Assembly: GCA_023426225.1 (NCBI GenBank)
Contig: JAFABD010000129.1
Coordinates: 1 to 9,174 of the forward strand
Length of the DNA: 9,174 nucleotides
Direction of reading: 5' to 3'
Origin: Pseudomonadota bacterium
Lineage (GTDB): Bacteria; Pseudomonadota; Alphaproteobacteria; Sphingomonadales; Sphingomonadaceae
Under the pieces are notes generated by a model. It searched no databases and was not told the origin of the DNA. It saw nothing but the letters and a program-made list of their open reading frames with translations. Positions 6,976 through 9,174 of this stretch are shown here, one piece after another (position 1 is the stretch's first letter; each line of letters starts with the position of its first letter). The position numbers and the translations under genes are program-made.

Positions 6976-7012
6976 GGCTGGCGAAGGGCGGGGGGCTTGC
7001 CCTTCGCCAGCC
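6976..7012 (-). terminator. Terminator-like hairpin with perfect 14-bp stem
   Basis: Arms 6976-6989 and 6999-7012 are perfect inverted repeats (GGCTGGCGAAGGGC and its complement) around a 9-nt loop. It begins 12 bases past the stop codon of the proposed 35-aa minus-strand ORF and lies about 100 bases upstream of frmA. It is the strongest hairpin I found in the window. The bases after it on the minus strand (CTGATTCCC) are not U-rich, so intrinsic termination is probable from stem strength and position rather than certain. Its position would insulate frmA from upstream transcription. Confidence 0.6.
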
Positions 7013-7024
7013 GGATGGGTGATC

Positions 7025-7132
7025 TCAACGCAATACGAGGAACGCGATCAGCGCGATCGAAAGGCCGGTGCCGCTTGCGCAGCATAGCAATCCGGCGCTG
7101 CACTGGCACAATGCTGGCTCGAAGCGTTGCAT
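7025..7132 (-). CDS. Proposed small Cys-rich, single-span protein (35 aa)
   Basis: I do not recognise this protein. It starts at ATG 7132, preceded by AGGAGAGG with a 4-nt gap, and ends at TGA 7025, coding 35 residues. The N-terminal half carries Cys9-x-Cys11 and a Cys17-Cys18 pair. Residues 13-34 are largely hydrophobic (GLLCCASGTGLSIALIAFLV) with a final Arg, consistent with one short membrane segment. A 14-bp-stem hairpin follows 12 bases after the stop, and a weak promoter pair can be placed about 60 bases upstream, so it could be an independent transcription unit between marR and frmA. Codon third positions are mixed in the first half and G/C-rich in the second. It could instead be a chance frame within a small RNA; the good ribosome binding site argues for translation. 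Confidence 0.5.
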   Translation of the reverse strand: MQRFEPALCQCSAGLLCCASGTGLSIALIAFLVLR

Positions 7133-7184
7133 GGCACCTCTCCTAAATGCCCGCCGGTCTTTTGCGCCGGCTGGGTCGATGGGG

Positions 7185-7212
7185 AGGCTAACACAGATTC
7201 GCGCCGCCGCAA
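7185..7212 (-). promoter_or_regulatory. Weak sigma-70-like promoter candidate for the small ORF
   Basis: On the minus strand TTGCGG (7212-7207), a 16-nt spacer and TAGCCT (7190-7185) make a marginal -35/-10 pair. It would give a leader of roughly 45 nt before the ATG at 7132. The match to consensus is only partial, so this is a placement guess. Confidence 0.25.
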
Positions 7213-7231
7213 GCGTCTTGAACGCGCGGCG
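7205..7231 (-). terminator. Possible marR terminator hairpin
   Basis: CGCCGC and GCGT (with an AA bulge between them) pair with ACGC and GCGGCG across a 5-nt loop, giving a 10-bp stem about 30 bases past the marR stop. On the minus strand it is followed by GCGAATCTGTGTTAG, which is only mildly U-rich. It also overlaps the proposed -35 of the small ORF. Confidence 0.35.
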
Positions 7232-7260
7232 CTATCCGTATTTTCCCGCTGGCCGCAGCG

Positions 7261-7698
7261 TCAGTCCTCGGCCTCGGCGCGCGTGACTGCGTCGGTCAGC
7301 TTGACGACCAGCTTTTCCAGCTCCGCGATCTCGTCGGGGGCCAGCGTCCCGAAGATTCGCGTCACCAGCCCCGATCGCATCGGTTCGGATGCGGCGACGG
7401 CGCGTCTTCCTTCCTCGGTGATCGAGACGCGCTTCACCCGGCGGTCGCGCGGGTCGGGGGTGCGGACGACCAGCCCGTCGCGTTCCAGTCCGTCGAGCGC
7501 TTCGGTCACCGTCCGCGGCGCCAGCTGGAACCATTCGGCCAGATCGGTCGCGCGCAGCGTGTCGTGGTCCGACAACCGGATCAGCAATTTGGTGCGCGCG
7601 AGCGAGGCTCCCTGCGCCGCCATGCGCCGGTCGAGCAACCGATGCGTGCGCAGATAAAGCTTGGCGAAGTCGGTGGCGAGCTGGTCGATTTTGTTCAT
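7261..7698 (-). CDS. MarR-family transcriptional regulator
   Basis: This 145-aa protein has the MarR winged helix-turn-helix layout. An N-terminal dimerisation helix (about 3-28) is followed by the DNA-binding core (about 33-98), with LRATDLAEWFQLAPRTVTEALDGLERDGLV as the helix-turn-helix and DPRDRRVKRVSIT as the wing with its usual Asp-x-Arg pattern. A long C-terminal helix completes the dimer. MarR proteins usually repress a divergent or nearby gene and release DNA on binding a small phenolic or other ligand. Here the gene diverges from emrA with 95 bp between starts and an inverted repeat beside its start, so it very likely controls the efflux pair and itself. ATG 7698 was chosen by family length; an upstream TTG in frame would add 15 residues. 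There is no obvious Shine-Dalgarno at ATG 7698. Confidence 0.93.
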   Translation of the reverse strand: MNKIDQLATDFAKLYLRTHRLLDRRMAAQGASLARTKLLIRLSDHDTLRATDLAEWFQLAPRTVTEALDGLERDGLVVRTPDPRDRRVKRVSITEEGRRAVAASEPMRSGLVTRIFGTLAPDEIAELEKLVVKLTDAVTRAEAED

Positions 7699-7704
7699 GA
7701 GATT

Positions 7705-7718
7705 ATGAGGAACCTCAT
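7705..7718. promoter_or_regulatory. Candidate MarR operator (inverted repeat)
   Basis: ATGAGG-AA-CCTCAT is a perfect inverted repeat with 6-bp arms, just upstream of the marR start and inside the divergent region with emrA. A -10-like TATGCT for emrA (7734-7739) would put its -35 region over this repeat, and a CATAAT on the minus strand (7702-7707) touches it. Binding here would block both promoters. Size and position fit MarR sites, but no binding is shown. Confidence 0.5.
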
Positions 7719-7793
7719 TACATGGTATTGCGTTATGCTGCAAGTGCGAGCATAGCGCTCGTTCCTTCGCCTGCTGCTGGGATAGCCGATACG

Positions 7794-8969
7794 ATGTCCG
7801 ACCGCGTCGACCCGGATAACAACCCCGATAACGCTCCGACCCCCGAAGAAGATGCCGCCCCCGCGATGCCGCCGCGCAAAAAGGCGCGGATGCGCATCAT
7901 CCTGCTGGTCGTGGCTGTGATCCTGCTGGTCGGGGGCGGACTGTGGTTTCTCGATTACGAGCGCCACGGCAAATATCAGCAGACGACCAACGACGCCTAT
8001 ATCCAGAGCGACGCGATCGTCGTCTCGTCCAAGGTCGCGGGCTATGTCACCCGCGTGCTGGTCGGCGAGAACCAGACGGTGCGCGCGGGCCAGCCGCTCG
8101 TGGAGATCGACCCGCGCGACTATCGCGCCCAGGCGGCGCAGGCGACGGCGCAGATCGGCGTCGCGCAGGCGGGGGCCGAGGGCATCCGCGCGCAGATCCA
8201 GGAACAGATGGCCGCGATCGACCGCGCCCGCGCCGATGTCGCCGCTGCCGAGAGCCGCGTCGCCTTCGCGCACAGCGAAGTGACGCGTTACGCGCCGCTC
8301 GCCGCGAGCGGTGCCGAATCGGGCGAGCGCCTTGCCCAGCTGCGCGATCAGGAACGCCAGGCGGCGGCTCAGCTTGCCAGCGCGCGCGCCGCACTCGCGG
8401 CGGCGCAGCGTCGCGTCGGCACGCTCAACGCCCAGATCGGCCAGTCGCAGGCCCAGGCCCAGGCGGCGCAGGCCCAGCTCGCCGCCGCCAACGTCAATCT
8501 CGGCTCGACGCGCATCGTCGCCGCGAGCGACGGGCGGATCGGCAACAAGAGCGTCGAGGTCGGCCAGTATGTCCAGCCCGGTCTGCGGCTGATGTCGGTC
8601 GTGCCGACGCACAACCTCTATATCGAGGCCAATTTCAAGGAAACGCAGGTCGCGCTGATGCGCGTCGGCCAGCCCGTGACGATCAAGGTCGACGCGCTCG
8701 ACGGCGTCAAGCTTCACGGCCGCGTCGAAAGCTTCTCGCCGGGCACCGGCGCGCAATTCTCGCTGCTTCCGCCGCAGAACGCGACCGGCAACTTCACCAA
8801 GATCGTCCAGCGCATTCCCGTGCGCATCGCGATCGACGCCGGGCCGCAGACGCGCCAGCTGCTGCTCCCGGGCATGTCGGTCGAAGTCACCGTCGACACC
8901 CTGTCGGCGCGCGGCGCGCGCGAACAGATCGAACGCGAGGAAAAGGCGCGCGCCCGGGGGCGGCAGTGA
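7794..8969 (+). CDS. emrA: EmrA-type membrane fusion protein of a multidrug efflux pump
   Basis: This 391-aa periplasmic adaptor (HlyD/EmrA family) would link an inner membrane EmrB-type transporter to a TolC-like outer membrane channel. A polar, acidic cytoplasmic N-terminus (1-27) and a basic patch (KKARMR) precede one membrane segment at about 34-53. The first half of the lipoyl domain follows (about 68-106: TTNDAYIQSDAIVVSSKVAGYV). A long Ala/Gln/Arg-rich coiled-coil hairpin covers about 107-238. Then come the second lipoyl half (TRIVAASDGRIGNKSVEVGQYV) and a beta-barrel region with the EmrA hallmark SLLPPQNATGNFTKIVQRIPV (323-343). ATG 7794 is preferred; an upstream ATG at 7722 would add 24 residues lying in the promoter region. 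The stop overlaps the emrB GTG start by 4 bp. Expression is probably controlled by the divergent MarR regulator. Confidence 0.94.
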   Translation: MSDRVDPDNNPDNAPTPEEDAAPAMPPRKKARMRIILLVVAVILLVGGGLWFLDYERHGKYQQTTNDAYIQSDAIVVSSKVAGYVTRVLVGENQTVRAGQPLVEIDPRDYRAQAAQATAQIGVAQAGAEGIRAQIQEQMAAIDRARADVAAAESRVAFAHSEVTRYAPLAASGAESGERLAQLRDQERQAAAQLASARAALAAAQRRVGTLNAQIGQSQAQAQAAQAQLAAANVNLGSTRIVAASDGRIGNKSVEVGQYVQPGLRLMSVVPTHNLYIEANFKETQVALMRVGQPVTIKVDALDGVKLHGRVESFSPGTGAQFSLLPPQNATGNFTKIVQRIPVRIAIDAGPQTRQLLLPGMSVEVTVDTLSARGAREQIEREEKARARGRQ

Positions 8970-9174
8970 GCAGCGCCGCGCCGGCCGCCGCCGCCGCGCC
9001 TGCGCGAAACCCCGAACGCGCCGATCTCACCGCCTGGCTGGCGGTGGCGGCGGGCAGCCTCGGCGCGCTGATGGCGACGCTCGACATCTCGATCGTCAAT
9101 TCGTCGCTGCCGACGATTCAGGGCGAGATCGGCGCCAGCGGCACCGAGGGGACGTGGATCGCCACCTCCTATCT
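8966..9174 (+). CDS. emrB: EmrB/DHA2-family MFS multidrug transporter (N-terminal part, cut by window end)
   Basis: Only the first 69 codons are present. The GTG start overlaps the emrA stop (GTGA), a typical coupled arrangement. After an Ala/Pro-rich cytoplasmic leader, the first membrane segment (about 22-45) runs into the DHA2 signature MATLDISIVNSSLPTIQGEI and then GTEGTWIATSY, which is characteristic of 14-span, proton-driven EmrB transporters. It would be the inner membrane pump working with EmrA. The substrate cannot be read from this fragment. Confidence 0.92.
   Translation, partial: MSSAAPAAAAAPARNPERADLTAWLAVAAGSLGALMATLDISIVNSSLPTIQGEIGASGTEGTWIATSY

Noticed and set aside
8107..8508. 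Repetitive GCGCAGGC-like sequence inside emrA as a DNA repeat array
   Set aside because: It encodes the Ala/Gln-rich heptads of the coiled-coil hairpin, so protein structure explains it. There are no fixed-length units or spacers.
7695..8756. A 353-codon open frame on the minus strand opposite emrA and crossing the divergent promoter region
   Set aside because: It is rich in Asp/Arg/Leu repeats from reading the coiled-coil codons backwards, and it would run over the marR-emrA control region. emrA on the plus strand is unambiguous.

Overview
The window is high-GC bacterial DNA, densely packed with genes. Codon third positions are strongly G/C and the protein families resemble those of Sphingomonas-type Alphaproteobacteria. 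That placement is by recognition only, since no rRNA or other taxonomic marker is present. Ten protein genes are clear, one is cut by the right edge (emrB), and one very small gene is proposed. I see no tRNA, rRNA, CRISPR array, insertion sequence or other sign of mobility.

Layout. (1) 74-838, plus strand: a DEDDh 3'-5' exonuclease with an ExoX-like C-terminal module. (2) 872-6874, minus strand: a long co-directional block, listed in transcription order. It holds glutathione-dependent formaldehyde dehydrogenase (frmA), a small VOC/glyoxalase-fold protein, formyltetrahydrofolate deformylase (purU), S-formylglutathione hydrolase (fghA), a ferredoxin-reductase-type FAD/NAD enzyme and a secreted TraB/GumN-family protein. 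After a hairpin-rich 82-bp gap comes a DUF1440 (YagU-like) membrane protein. purU/fghA and fghA/reductase overlap by 4 bp. (3) 6875-7260: an intergenic stretch with a perfect 14-bp-stem hairpin and, just upstream of it on the minus strand, a 35-codon cysteine-rich, membrane-type small ORF with a strong ribosome binding site. (4) 7261-7698, minus strand: a MarR-family regulator. It diverges from (5) 7794 onward, plus strand: an EmrA-type membrane fusion protein overlapping by 4 bp with an EmrB-type DHA2 transporter that runs off the window.

How it works together. FrmA oxidises S-hydroxymethylglutathione (the spontaneous formaldehyde-glutathione adduct) to S-formylglutathione. FghA hydrolyses this to formate and glutathione. 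PurU releases formate from 10-formyl-tetrahydrofolate, so both the glutathione and folate C1 branches end at formate. The reductase could supply electrons to a ferredoxin-dependent oxygenase encoded elsewhere, for example a formaldehyde-producing demethylase; that is inference. The MarR-EmrAB block looks like a self-contained, locally regulated efflux module; an inverted repeat in its divergent promoter region is a good operator candidate.

Nothing here is clearly a new system. The most interesting leads are the proposed 35-aa protein with its own terminator-like hairpin, and the make-up of the formaldehyde operon, with its non-canonical VOC protein and orphan ferredoxin reductase.
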